Source of the DNA: Sorex araneus
Taxonomy: Eukaryota > Chordata > Mammalia > Eulipotyphla > Soricidae
Direction: 5' to 3'
Assembly (NCBI RefSeq): GCF_027595985.1
Contig: NC_073313.1
Coordinates: 114,467,552-114,531,551, forward strand
Length of the DNA stretch: 64,000 bases
Numbering within the stretch: position 1 is the stretch's first letter; each line of letters starts with the position of its first letter. Shown here one piece after another: positions 1-9,824 of this stretch. The position numbers were made by a program, and so were the translations under genes. The notes below the pieces were generated by a model. The model saw nothing but the letters and a program-made list of their open reading frames with translations, did no database searches and was not told the origin of the DNA.

Positions 1-123
1 TATTGGTGGTGGGGAATGTGCACTGTCGGAGGGATGGGTGCTTGATCATTGTGTGATTGTAACCCAAACATGAAAGCTTGTAACTATATCATGGTGATTC
101 AATAAAAAAATTTTTTTAATAAA
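1..123 (+). mobile_element. L1 3' UTR end, cut by window start
   Basis: The segment has the signature of the shrew L1 3' UTR seen throughout the window: 'ggagggatgggtgcttg', then 'catgaaagcttgtaac', then 'ggtgattcaataaaaaa' and an A/T-rich tail. The 5' part lies outside the window. Confidence 0.8.
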
Positions 124-409
124 AGTTCATTCTGTGTATCGCATTTATCTCTGCGGCTATGATTTAAGTAATTTTTATATCCAAATACCCAAATATTATT
201 TTTGTAAGTATATGAGTTTATATGCATTTGAAAATAGCTATTCCAATCCTTTTATCAAAATTATTTGCTCTGAGTGTATGCACATGACTGCACACGTATT
301 CCTAAATTCCCTAAAGCTCTGTTCCTCTCGAGAGAGACACTGGCACGCAATTAGTAATGCTACTAGATATTTTAATCTCTCTTAAATTCAGAAGTTTGCC
401 AATTAATAA

Positions 410-447
410 ATCACTGTATCACTGTATCACTGTCATCCCGTTGTTCC
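410..447 (-). mobile_element. SINE type B tail fragment
   Basis: On the minus strand this reads as the 'acgggatgacagtgatacagtg' type of tail of SINE type B. Only the last ~40 bp are present. It lies downstream of the TXNL1 pseudogene, in its 3' direction. Confidence 0.55.
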
Positions 448-1028
448 ATTCATCCCAGCCCTGAGATTTTAGCAGCCTCTCCTTACTTGCCCTTCATATA
501 AAATATTTATTTAAAGTAAGAAAGTCTGGCAAAAGTAGAGACTTTTATTGACAATTGCATGCATTAAGATTACAATAGAAACTCTAGTGATGCCATCTGA
601 ACAGAAAGCAATGATTTACTTATTGGTAATGGTAGGTAATGAATTGACAGCTTATGGTGAGAATCAAGCAATTATCCACAGGAGCTGCAGATCTGCTTGC
701 AGTAAAGTCTTCCTGTGTCTTCTTTACCTTAGTGGCTTTCTCCATTTTTGCCAACTACTCGTTCGAAATCATCCACATTTGCTACTTGAACCGGACTACC
801 AATTAAAGTAAAATGATGAAATTCCTGTTGTTTCTTGTTCACCTGGATTGAACTGAACAAATATAGTTACACTGTGAACATTCTGAAACTTCACATATAG
901 AAATGGGACAAAGCCATCTTCTTTTATATCATCCTCTGTTAGTTCCAGAGATTTAATTGGTTCAATTCTTTCTGCTTCTTTAAAATTCATAGATTTAGTA
1001 GACTGGCAATTCTTTTCTTTTTTTTTAC

Positions 1029-1694
1029 TTTATATGAGTTTTATTACATATTTAAATGTATTTAGCCTAAACATACTTTTATTTATTAAAATGCAACAGT
1101 ATTTTTGAATCATATAAGACTCACTTAATTGTCATATACTGTGCAATGGCTTTAAGAATATATAAACTAATCATTTACTATTTTTATAAAGGAAGACTGT
1201 GTCTGCTACACTTAATGAGATTGAACTTTAATCTTTTTAACAGAAGGCAAATATATAAGCACTTTTACAGATCTTTTAAAATGATTTATTTTGTCATTAA
1301 GCATTTAAGGACAGTGAACACTGCAATAGCTGAGAATGTTTTACTAACCAAACCTAAATACATTGTATAAGAATCAATTTATAGAAGGTATGCTTGACAC
1401 ATGCATAATATATATACTTATGTATATATACATAAGTATTTATACATATATACATATGCATATATACATACACATATAAATGCATATACATACAGACACA
1501 CACACATACATATATATGTATATGTATATATGTATATACACATATATATGTATGTGTATATACATATATATATGTATATATATATGCCCAAAACGCAGCA
1601 GCAATGAAGAAGGAGGAGAATGAAGTGACAGGGGAGCAGAAAGAAACGGACAAAAGGGGTTATTATTTAAGGCTTATAGATATGATGGTGTAGA
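1029..1694 (-). other. Probable 3'-transduced flank of an L1
   Basis: This is non-L1 DNA lying between the L1's own A-rich end and the distal poly-A next to the TSD. On the minus strand an AATAAA lies about 15 nt before the distal poly-A, as expected for a downstream cellular polyadenylation site. It contains a large ATAC/TATG microsatellite. Its source locus should exist elsewhere in the genome, downstream of a parent L1. Confidence 0.7.
1401..1590. repeat. TATG/ATAC/TATA microsatellite tract
   Basis: About 190 bp of alternating purine-pyrimidine repeats (tata, tatg, catacaca). Both strands look alike, so it can form long imperfect foldbacks. Open frames rich in Tyr, Ile and His across it are artefacts of the repeat. 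Confidence 0.9.
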
Positions 1695-2529
1695 AGTTTT
1701 TTCTTTTTAATTTATTTTTTAATTAGTGAATCATCGTGAGGGTACAGTTACAGATTTACACATTTTTGTGTTTGTGTTTCCCTCATACAATGTTCGAGAA
1801 CCCATCCCTCCACCAGTGTCCATTCTCCACACCAATGAACCCAGTATCTCTCCCACTCCCCAATCCCATCCCCCCACCCCGCCTCTGTGGTAGGGTATTC
1901 CCTTTTGTTCTCTGTCTTTTTTTGAGTGTTGTGGTTTGCAATAGGGGTATTGAATGGCCATCGTGTTCAGTCTCTTGTCTACTTTCAGCACGCATCTCCC
2001 TTCCCAGGCGAGATCTCCAACCACATTTTACTTGGTGTTCCCTTCTCTATCTGAGCTGCCTTTTTCTCCAGTATATGAGACCAGCTTCCAAGCCATGGAG
2101 CCAACCTCCTGGTACTTATTTACACTATTCTGGGGTGTTCACTTCCTACTCTGTTATTTTATATTCCACAGATGAGTGCAATATTTCTATGTCTGTTTCT
2201 CTCTTTCTGACTCATTTCACTTAGCATGATACTTTCCATGTTGAATCACTTATATGCAAAGTTCATGACTTCATCTTTTCTAACAGCTGCATAGTATTCC
2301 ATTGTATAGATGTACCAAAGTTTCTTTAACCATAGACTGGTAATTCTTAAAAAATATTTTGAACCGTGACCATTATCTGTTCCCTGAAATTTTATTTAAT
2401 ACAGCTTAACAGGTTGACTGAATGCCACAGTAATAAGTAACTGTTCATCACAGAGTCCAAGAAACTTGGTTGTTTTAGGTAAACAGTTGTTAAACCCATA
2501 CTTAACAATTTCATCAAGACGTTCACAAC

Positions 2530-2655
2530 CAGAGACTGGGGTACAGGGCTTAGGGCACTTCCGTTTCACGCAGTTTACCTGATTTCAATTCCGGGCATCT
2601 CATGGTACCTTGAGGATTGCCTTGAGCCACTGGGCCCAGAAGAACAGAAAACATC
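2530..2655 (+). mobile_element. SINE type A fragment inside TXNL1 pseudogene
   Basis: The stretch 'agggcacttccgtttcacg', then 'tttcaattccgggcatctc' follows the SINE head and B-box order. TXNL1-like sequence lies on both sides (up to 2529 and from about 2656), so it is a second, decayed interruption. Confidence 0.65.
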
Positions 2656-2986
2656 ATAGTCACTTTTGTTAATAAAAGCCATTAAAGATTAGAGCATTTT
2701 GGAATATCTGCATCCTCACTGCTTCCAGGATAATTTTCTAAAGGCTGTTTGATTTTTCCTTCTAATGCCACAGCATCTGCTCCTTGATACTGATCAATTT
2801 TTATTTTGTTCTGACAAAACAAAAATGTAGGTTTGGCTGATATATGGCTGGTGGCTGCTGTCCCCTGACAACTAACAACCCGAGAGGGCAAGGGGCCTCA
2901 CTCAGGAGGGCCAAGGCCTGGACAATGGTCACAACTCTGCTTCCTGGGCCCTCAATGTTGAGTCATGCTAGGGAGCTGACGGACTT

Positions 2987-3170
2987 TTTGTTTTGTTTTG
3001 TTTTGATTTTGGTCCACACTTGGCTATGCTCAGAACTTCCTAATGACTCTGTGCTCAGGGATTATTTCCGGTGGTGTTGGAAGGGGTGGCATATGCAGTA
3101 CCAGGAACGGAATCAGGGTTGGCTACAGGCAAGGCAAACGTCTTACCTTCTGTGCTCTTTGGACTCTATT
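2987..3170 (-). mobile_element. Old SINE type A
   Basis: The segment starts with the T-rich complement of the A tail (ttttgttttgttttga), followed by the complement of the body ('gtgctcagggatta') and head ('aggcaaggcaaacgtctta'). It is divergent from young copies. Confidence 0.7.
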
Positions 3171-3199
3171 TGGCAACTTTTACTGAGTTCAATTTATTG

Positions 3200-4530
3200 A
3201 ATGTTGTGTTCCTTTATTTTTCATTAGCTTGGGTTTTTGGTGTAGTATATTAAGAATCTTGTGTAATACACAGCCATAAAGTTTACATTTATTTTTTCTG
3301 CTGAGAAATCCATTTCAGCTACCTTCATTTATGGCTTGATCCGTTTTGAATTTATTTTTTATATGGTTTATTCTTTTGCAAAAGAAATGTTCAACTATTT
3401 TAGCATGACTATTTGAAAAGATTATTCTTTCAATTTTGTCATAAAGCAGCTTATAATGTAATGGCAATTTCTTGGCTGTCAATTCTGTTTTACTAATATA
3501 ACATCGGTCTGAATGCCAGTACTGCACAGTCTTGTTTGCTAAGTCCTTGGGTAAATTTTGAAATTACAAAATGTATATCCTCCAACTTTGTTCTTCTCTC
3601 CTAAGATTTTTTTTTCTATTTTGGGCCCTAATATTTTCATATGAATTTTAGGACTGGTTTCTTCATTTCTGCAAGGAAGAGTAGTGAAGTTTTGGCAAGG
3701 ATTTTATTGACTGACTATAGTTTTGGGTAGTATTGCCATCTTAGCAATATTAAGCATTAACATACCAGATGATTTCACTCAATTTTGGAATATAGAGAGA
3801 CCAAAGTACCAAATAGGCAGTATTGAATGATGACCAACTCTTGGCCTTGTATTTAAAAATTTTAACAATAAATAATGTGGGGAGAGGTGGGAAGGATTGA
3901 AAATAATACCAGAGGTTGGCACTTTGCTGGTAGTGGTATGGCGTAAACTTATGCATTAATCCCATAAACATACACTATTACAACACTATTGCAAGCATAT
4001 TAGCTAAATGATAGTAAATTATTAAAAAAAATACTAGGTATTCTAACCTCTGCTGCAAACCACAACACCCAAAAGGAGAGAGAGAGAGCAAAAGGGAATG
4101 CCCTGACACAGAGGTGGGGTGGGGTGGGGGGAGGATGGGGTGGGAGTGGTGGGAGGGATGCTGGGACCATTGGTGATATAAAATGGGCACTGGTGGAGGG
4201 ATGGGCACTTGACCATTGTATGACTGAAACGCAAGCACGAAAGTTTGTAAGTCTGTAACTGTACCTCACGGTGGTTCACTAATAAAAAAATCTAAAAAAA
4301 ATACTAAGTATTCTAAACCACTGATATAGAATTCCTCTTTATTTATGTAGGTTTAAAGTTTCTTCAAAAATGTTTTGTAGCTTTGGGTAAAAGTTTTGCA
4401 TTTTTTGTTAAATTTATTCATAAGTTTTATTCTTTATGATGTAAATAAAATTGCTTTTATAATTGAAATTTCACACTGCCAATTTTATGTGTTGTTAAAT
4501 AACAATTCAACAGTTAATTTTATTTGTTTG
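3200..4530 (-). mobile_element. Old L1 remnant, split by a younger L1
   Basis: Patches read as antisense old L1 ORF2: 3660-3770 ('gactatagttttgggtagtattg') and 4317-4530 ('ttaaatttattcataagttttattc'). The ~250-bp L1 at 4047-4300 separates them. The segment 3200-3650 is AT-rich and fits the same remnant less clearly. Confidence 0.5.
4047..4300 (+). mobile_element. Short L1 3' UTR insertion (type 1)
   Basis: A strongly 5'-truncated L1 with the accacaacacccaaaagg motif, a G-run tract at about 4113-4150 and an aataaaaaaat tail. It is flanked by a 16-bp TSD with one mismatch, atactaggtattctaa (4031-4046) and atactaagtattctaa (4301-4316). Confidence 0.9.
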
Positions 4531-4600
4531 TTCATTGTGGTGTCAGGGATTAAACTTCAGTCTCATGCATATAAGACAAACACTGACCCTGTACTTAATG
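4530..4600 (-). mobile_element. SINE head fragment
   Basis: A decayed complement of the SINE head: 'ggtgtcagggattaaactt' and 'catgcatataagacaaaca'. The fit is weak but follows the right order. Confidence 0.4.
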
Positions 4601-4639
4601 TTGAAGATATAATTGGATTTATTAAATAATTTATGAATC

Positions 4640-4815
4640 ATTAGCCAGAGAAATAGTTATTATAGGGGGTAAGGTGCTTGCCTTGCATGCTCTTGACCTT
4701 GGCGCTGCAAATAGCTCCCTTAGCAATGCCAGGAGTAATCCCTGAGGACAGAGCCGGAGGTAAGCCTTGAGCAACCCAAACCAAAAATAAACAAATCAGC
4801 AAATAAATAAATAAA
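4640..4815 (+). mobile_element. Old SINE type A
   Basis: The segment has the head 'ggtaaggtgcttgccttgc', the body 'caatgccaggagtaatccc' and an A-rich tail that grades into aaataaataaataaa. It is divergent. Confidence 0.7.
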
Positions 4816-5585
4816 GTTTGTTGAATCAGACTGCATCTTATCTAGCAAGTATAAAGGTTTTGCAATATGTTATACAAAATGGGAGCTTTGCTAGTCAGAA
4901 AAAGGGTGGGAAGAGGCTGTGTAAGACTTATTCAGATAATATTTTTTTAAAACAGACTGTTTCTAAAAAAGCGTTTCCTTTCCCCTCAATGAAAGAAACT
5001 TTGGAAGAGCAGATAAAAATATTAAAAGCAGATGTTTTTCCTAATATATATTACATTTTATCTAAGATCAACATAGACCATGCAGACTTCAAGAAAAGCT
5101 ATTGCCTTTATTTAAGGATTAAGATTAGTCAAATTTAGGGAATTTCCAGAAATAAACTTTTTAGCAGGGAAAACTGTCTTCTGATAGGACAAACATCTAG
5201 AGCATCTAATCAGATGAGTCATATGAGTCACCTGATAGATCTCTTTCGTAAAGTTTCAGGACCCCATCCTGTACCTTATCTCAAGAATAACAGCACCCAG
5301 TCTTCCCCGACTTACTCTAGAATTACTCTAGATGTCCCATATATGTTTAATTAAATTTGTTCATTCCCACCCTACATATGTGCCTGATGTTACTTTCTTT
5401 GCTGAACCAGATGGAATAAAATCTTAAAAGGGCAAGGGAAATTTACCCCTATATCCTGACATCATTAAGCAACAATTCCACATCCGTCCTTACTATACTC
5501 CCTAGAAAATTTATCATTTACTAGCTGCTAAGAGCTGTTCTATTCCATATATTTCATAGAAGTAAAATCAGTCAAATCTTGTTCT
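4816..5585. other. Unassigned sequence
   Basis: There is a 106-codon plus-strand open frame at 4818-5138 whose translation resembles no family I know; I treat it as chance. The 5160-5450 part has a promoter-like look (paired AP-1 sites) but no LTR edges I can define. Confidence 0.4.
5215..5230 (+). promoter_or_regulatory. Paired AP-1-like sites
   Basis: Two perfect TGAGTCA motifs lie at 5215-5221 and 5224-5230, 9 bp start to start. TGAGTCA is the AP-1 (Fos/Jun) consensus. No gene is adjacent, so function is unknown. Confidence 0.4.
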
Positions 5586-5586
5586 T

Positions 5587-5735
5587 ACTGAGGGGTGGCT
5601 AGAGCATTTATCTTGCAAGTATGTGGCCAAGAGCTTGATCCCTGTACACATCTGTAGCAGACATCATCATCCCTTGTATCACTTGTTGTTCCGTTGCTCA
5701 ACGATTTGCTTGAGCGGGTGCCAGTTACGTCTCCA
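5587..5735. mobile_element. SINE remnants
   Basis: 5587-5650 resembles a plus-strand SINE head ('gctagagcatttatcttgc'). 5675-5735 resembles the complement of a SINE type B tail ('gttgctcaacgatttgctt', 'cgtctccat'). Both are short and decayed. Confidence 0.5.
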
Positions 5736-5814
5736 TGTCTCCATTCGTCCCTGTCACATGCTAGTGTAGCCCAATGGCGTTTGTAATGTCCAGGAACAAG
5801 ACATCATCATACAT

Positions 5815-5890
5815 TGTAAAAAATACAAACGCATGTGCTCAGAAGGGTGCGACGATGTGCGTGTTGTTCGCGGGCTCTTGGGGCGGCTCT

Positions 5891-5946
<56 letters not shown>

Positions 5947-7180
5947 TTCTCCACTAGCGGTTGGTGCTCTCGAGCTGCTGTGTATGGACTGGATCGGGAT
6001 GGCTCCTTCTTGTGCTCTGCTTCTGTGTGTGCAGCTGTGCTCTCTTCTGTCTGTCTCTCTATCTCTGTCTCTGTAGTCTCTCCTCTGGTCTCTTCCGACC
6101 TCTCTCTGTCTCTGTTGTCTCTCCTCTGGTCTCTTCTGATCTCTTTTCTTCTGATCTCTCTCTCTGGAGCCCTTTTCACTCTCACTTCTGACTCTGCCTC
6201 TTACTTCTGACTCTGACCCTTACTTCTGACACTGACTCTCACTCGCTTTGTGCTCTTTCTTTCCCCTGCTTCTGGTTCCTATGACTCCCTGATTCTCTTT
6301 CACTCTGTGCTCTGCTTCTGTGTCTTCCTTCTGCTTCTGTGTCTTCTCATCTTGTTCTCTGTCTTCTCTCATGCTTCTGTGTCTTCCTTCTGTGTCTTCT
6401 GCCCCCTGTGTCTTCTCCCCTACTTCTCTTACAGTCTTAGTTTATATAGCAATAACATAGGATGGTGACACAACTGGTGGGTTGAACATTAACAAATGAA
6501 CAAAGAGGGGTAAGACAACTCCTCCAGGAGATCTAAGGAGTGGTTACGCCTCTATTAAATCTCATCTAAGTAGATTATTCCAGATTACTAGGAGATCTGC
6601 TTAAGGGTGGGATCCAAACAAGGGTGTGTCGATTTCTTCTTTTCTCAGGGAGTAATCCACTAACATATTTGTAGTAAATCTACTTCAAATATTTCTAGCT
6701 ATGTCATTCTGTATGAGCACAGTAAGAGTATAAACTTAAAGTTTGGTTCTTCCTGAGGACATCTCACTATATTTTCTAGACAACAGTCCTCAGGTCAGGT
6801 TAGTCTTCCTAACCCCACAGGGTCCTAGTCTTGTCGTTACTTTTGGATCATGGCAGCATTTGTCTATGACCACGCTCTCAACTTATAGTTGAGTATTGTG
6901 GTGCTTTGACCTGGCCCATTTCAATGCCAGGGTAGCTCACAGCTTGCCCTGGGTCTATTCTGTCCCTCATCAGGACCCTGCTTTTGGGGTATAGGGACTA
7001 AGGGCAACTGAGTTGAGAAAGCAGATACCCAAGAGTAAATATTATTGGAGTCAATCAGCTCCCAAGTTACAAAGCATAATATTAACTGTGTTCCTGTGTC
7101 CATACAGAAAGGACATTGCTTTAAGGTAAACTAAGTTCCCTGTGCCAAGGCTGTAAGGACAAACCCAATGTTATCCTACA
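5815..7180 (-). mobile_element. Solo LTR, ERV class II-like, copy 1
   Basis: A 1366-bp LTR with ends TGTA at 5815 and TACA at 7180. On the minus strand it starts tgtaggataacattggg. It is homologous over the U3 part to copies at 14945-16005 and 41720-42937. A minus-strand TATA box (gctatataaac) lies at about 6437-6450, which fixes the orientation. Downstream of the TATA is a long purine-rich (minus) tract. No gag, pol or env sequence is attached. The expected 6-bp TSD is imperfect (atacat left, atattt right), and a 15-bp direct repeat lies at 5800-5814 and 7187-7201. No coding capacity. Confidence 0.85.
5885..6440. repeat. Polypyrimidine tract within LTR copy 1
   Basis: About 550 bp are almost pure pyrimidine on the plus strand. 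It begins with a (CT)n run at about 5895-5950 and continues as degenerate tctctg units, including a near-repeat of 'tctctcctctggtctcttc'. In the LTR's own orientation this is polypurine. The long open frames across it are low-complexity artefacts. Confidence 0.9.
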
Positions 7181-7264
7181 ATATTTGACATCATCATACA
7201 TGAAAGCAATCCAACTGCACTAGCATTTGTGTAAACTGCCTATTTGTCTTTTGTGGCTTAACAT

Positions 7265-7680
7265 AAATTTTAGATTTTTTCTACTTCCTTGAAAAATGAA
7301 ATTAATATTTTGATAAGCATTGTGTTGAGTCTATATGTTGCTTTTGGTAAGATAATTAATGTTTTATATTTTAAGCTATAAATGCAGGATGTAGTTTAAT
7401 CTCTATGTCTATTTATTTTATTAATGTCCCTCAGATTTTTATTTTTGATCACACCTGGAAGTGTCATAACTCAAACCTGACTGCTCAGGGATCGCTCGTT
7501 GTGGAGTTCAGGAGGCCATATGAGGTGCTAGGTATTGAACCCAGGTTAACTGAATGCAAGGTGAGGATCCTGAGCACTGTGATATCTGTGCAATCCCAAG
7601 TTTTTAGCATATAGGTCTTTCACCTTTTTTGTTAGGTCTACTCCCTTGTATTTCAACTTTATTTTGCTGTAATTATAAAT
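7265..7680 (-). mobile_element. Old L1 remnant (antisense ORF2)
   Basis: The text 'attaatattttgataagca', 'gttgagtctatatgttgct' and 'tttttgttaggtctactcc' follows the order of antisense L1 ORF2. It is broken by a SINE at 7440-7600. Confidence 0.55.
7440..7600 (-). mobile_element. Old SINE type A
   Basis: The complement of the SINE body is visible ('gctcagggatcgctcgttg', then 'ggtattgaacccaggttaa'). It sits inside the old L1 remnant and is decayed. Confidence 0.65.
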
Positions 7681-7694
7681 AGAATTGTTTTCTT

Positions 7695-7914
7695 TTTTTT
7701 CCAGATTTTATTTGGAGGCTTTTCTTTTTGGGTCACACCGGGCGACATTTGTATGACATTTCCAAATGTAAATGCACAGGCGTTATTCCTGGCTCATGCA
7801 CTCAGAAGTTATTCCTGGCAGCGCTCAGGGGACCATATGGGATGCTGGGAATTGAACCTGGGTCGGCCGTGTGCAAGGCAAAGGCCCTACCCGCTGTGCT
7901 ATTGCTCCAGCCCC
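7695..7914 (-). mobile_element. SINE type A with AATAAA extension and foreign 22-bp insert
   Basis: A minus-strand SINE flanked by a perfect 14-bp TSD, agaattgttttctt (7681-7694 and 7915-7928). Two oddities are seen. Between the usual 'gtgacccaaaaag' end and the poly-A there are about 25 extra nt containing AATAAA. Near its 3' end, 7751-7772 replaces or interrupts the normal text with sequence identical to 8866-8887. Confidence 0.9.
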
Positions 7915-7928
7915 AGAATTGTTTTCTT

Positions 7929-8541
7929 AACTTGCCATTTTTATCTTTTAACTTTCTTCCAATTGTTTATATAAATGCAACACTCATCATCATCATCACT
8001 TTATATGATCCTCTGATATAAAAAAGTTTCCAACTTTTATAAATCCATAAATTTATTTATTTTTTTCTTCTCACATTTTTGGTGTCATATCTAAAAAGTT
8101 ACTGCTCAATACAATGTCATAAATTACTCCCTCAAGTGCTCTTCTACTTTTGTTGCTTTTTTTTAGTTTTACATTTAAGAGTGTTATATTCCTTTTGATT
8201 TGATTTTTGTATACCGCGTGATATAGAGGTGTAACTTAATTTCTTTATTTGTGTGCATCCCATTTCTCTGCCTCCCTCTGCCTCTGCCTCTCCCTCCCTC
8301 TGCTCATTTTTAGAGATGTATTATAGCACTTGATATATTCCAAGATATTGCGAATTAGTCAAATTTCCTTTTTGATTTTCTCAGTATTGACATTTTGTTT
8401 CTCAAAACTTTCTTATAAGGTGCGCAAATAATTAAACTAATCTTCATTGTCTAAGGGAGCAATTCCCATAAGACACTCACTAATTTGGGTATCCTGAGGA
8501 CGACAGATTTCGGACTTCACAAGGTCATTCTCAGACTCTAT
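7929..8541. other. No recognisable feature
   Basis: AT-rich sequence with a pyrimidine-rich patch at about 8262-8310. The left part may continue the old L1 remnant. Confidence 0.4.
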
Positions 8542-8551
8542 AATTTCTAGA

Positions 8552-8720
8552 GGGGCTGGAGCGATAGCACAGCAGATAGGGCTTTGCCTTGCACGTGGCC
8601 GACCCCGGTTTGATTCCCAGCATCCCATATGGTTCTCCAAGCACTGCTAGGAGTAATTCCTGAGTGCAGAGCCAGGAGTAACCCCTGAGCATTGCCAGGT
8701 GTGACCCAAAAAGCAAAAAA
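8552..8720 (+). mobile_element. SINE type A
   Basis: A full-length copy with head, B box (ggtttgattcc) and gcaaaaaa tail. It is flanked by the short TSD tttctaga (8544-8551 and 8721-8728), with the tail's A run making the left limit of the repeat uncertain. Confidence 0.92.
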
Positions 8721-8728
8721 TTTCTAGA

Positions 8729-9820
8729 ATCATAAGTCACAAAACAAAGCATTACATTTATGATTTCAGATTTATTATGGCAAAGAGACACAAATTAGAA
8801 CCAGCCAAAGAAAGCAATGCATAGAGTAATGTACAGACTGAAGTTTGGTTTGTACTTCATTCTATGTATGACATTTCCAAATGTAAAGCCTCAATCTTCT
8901 TGAGGGGCCTATTTTCTCCCTAACTCCTTTGATTACATAGAAAGTATATTGCCAACAAGGGAAGTTGACCCTACTATTTGGTGTCTCAGATTTTAAGTGG
9001 GACTTGGTTATTACCCATGGGCTGACCTTTAGTCTCCAGTTTCTAGAAAGGTCAGAACTGATGGTGTGTGGTTTAACAGTCCTTGTTGTAATCATAAATC
9101 ATATTGTTAGACTTGGACTATCTGCTAATCAAAACCCTTAAGGGGAACAAAGTTATACCTTTATAGCAGAATCTTACAGGGACCTATAGATAATTTTTTG
9201 AAGCCTAGAAAAATCGTCATTCTCTTTGGGTAAAATTTAATTTTTCATTATATATGGTTCTTGCAGATTTATAATTGTGTTTATTTTACCTGTGACTGAT
9301 CATTTTCTTTGTCTTATGAAATTTCTTTGTCTGACAATATAGCATATATTTAAAAATCTATGAGACATGAATCTTTGTCTTATGAGTTAGCTAGAGAAAC
9401 TGCTCTGATTTTCAGAGGCATTCACTTTAGCTTTTATTCTTTTATATTATGTATCCTTAGTATGTAGCACATATTTTGAAAAGAAATTTGGCAATGTTCT
9501 TGAATTACCTTCACCAAACCTCTGCCCTAAGGGAAGTTGATTTCTGTCTCCTGCAGTAGCTCTCTCATCTGGCTTCTCACCAGGATTTGCAATAGATTTT
9601 TAGTCTCCGACTTGCACCCAAAATTGACAGTTCTTCCTTGGTAAAAGTGAGAGCATAAAATACGTCAAGTCTCTGGTTCTTCTATTTTCTGGTTCTTACA
9701 ATTTCTATTTCTAAACAATTTAACATCTTCTGCCTTCTTTCAGATCATTTAAAAATACCTTTCTCATTCTGTCAGGTATTCCAATTATCACAGAAATTCT
9801 TTCACCAAATTGAAGATATT
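8729..9820. other. No recognisable feature
   Basis: Unique-looking sequence. It contains the 22-bp stretch at 8866-8887 that recurs inside the SINE at 7695-7914. No exon-like frame. Confidence 0.4.
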
Positions 9821-9824
9821 TTGG

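Larger units (their letters stand above)
1015..2332 (-). mobile_element. 5'-truncated L1 with candidate 3' transduction, inside TXNL1 pseudogene
   Basis: A minus-strand L1 begins in the ORF2 C-terminus (WLKKLWYIYTMEYYAA-like) at 2332. ORF2 ends with a stop at 2159-2161. The type 1 3' UTR then runs to about 1725 and ends in an A-rich tract (1697-1724). The insertion does not stop there. About 670 bp of non-L1 sequence follow, and a second A-rich tract lies at 1015-1028. The whole block is flanked by a 16-bp TSD with one mismatch, tagactggcaattctt (999-1014) and tagactggtaattctt (2333-2348). The TSD is TXNL1 sequence, so the block entered after the pseudogene formed. Confidence 0.85.
729..2878 (-). 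pseudogene. TXNL1: TXNL1 processed pseudogene, interrupted by L1 and SINE
   Basis: Minus-strand translation matches thioredoxin-like protein 1, a cytosolic proteasome-associated protein with an N-terminal thioredoxin domain and a C-terminal PITH domain. Three blocks are visible. 2656-2878 covers the end of the thioredoxin domain (CQGTAAT, then IDQYQGADAV). 2333-2529 covers the start of the PITH domain and contains a premature stop after KLY. 729-1014 covers the C-terminal PITH part (LELTEDDIKEDG, then VKFQN) and ends in GESH-stop, with the TAA at 729-731. Exons are fused without introns, so it is a retrocopy. Residues 1 to about 63 with the catalytic CGPC are absent or too decayed to align. 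It is broken by an L1 (1015-2332) and a SINE fragment (2530-2655), and carries stops and frameshifts. It cannot encode a working protein. The family assignment is from recognition of the sequence, not a search. Confidence 0.9.

Noticed and set aside
1354-1653. 99-codon Tyr/His/Ile-rich open frame
   Set aside because: It is the translation of the TATG/ATAC microsatellite.
4818-5138. 106-codon plus-strand open frame
   Set aside because: No family resemblance, no signals of expression, and length within chance for AT-rich DNA with few stops in one frame.
5657-5668. gacatcatcat as a third copy of the LTR-flanking repeat
   Set aside because: Only 11 bases match and the text is a simple cat repeat, so it may be chance.
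5774-6210. Long open frames (up to 143 codons) on both strands
   Set aside because: They run through the CT-rich polypyrimidine tract of the LTR; Ser-Leu and Arg-Glu repeats are composition artefacts.
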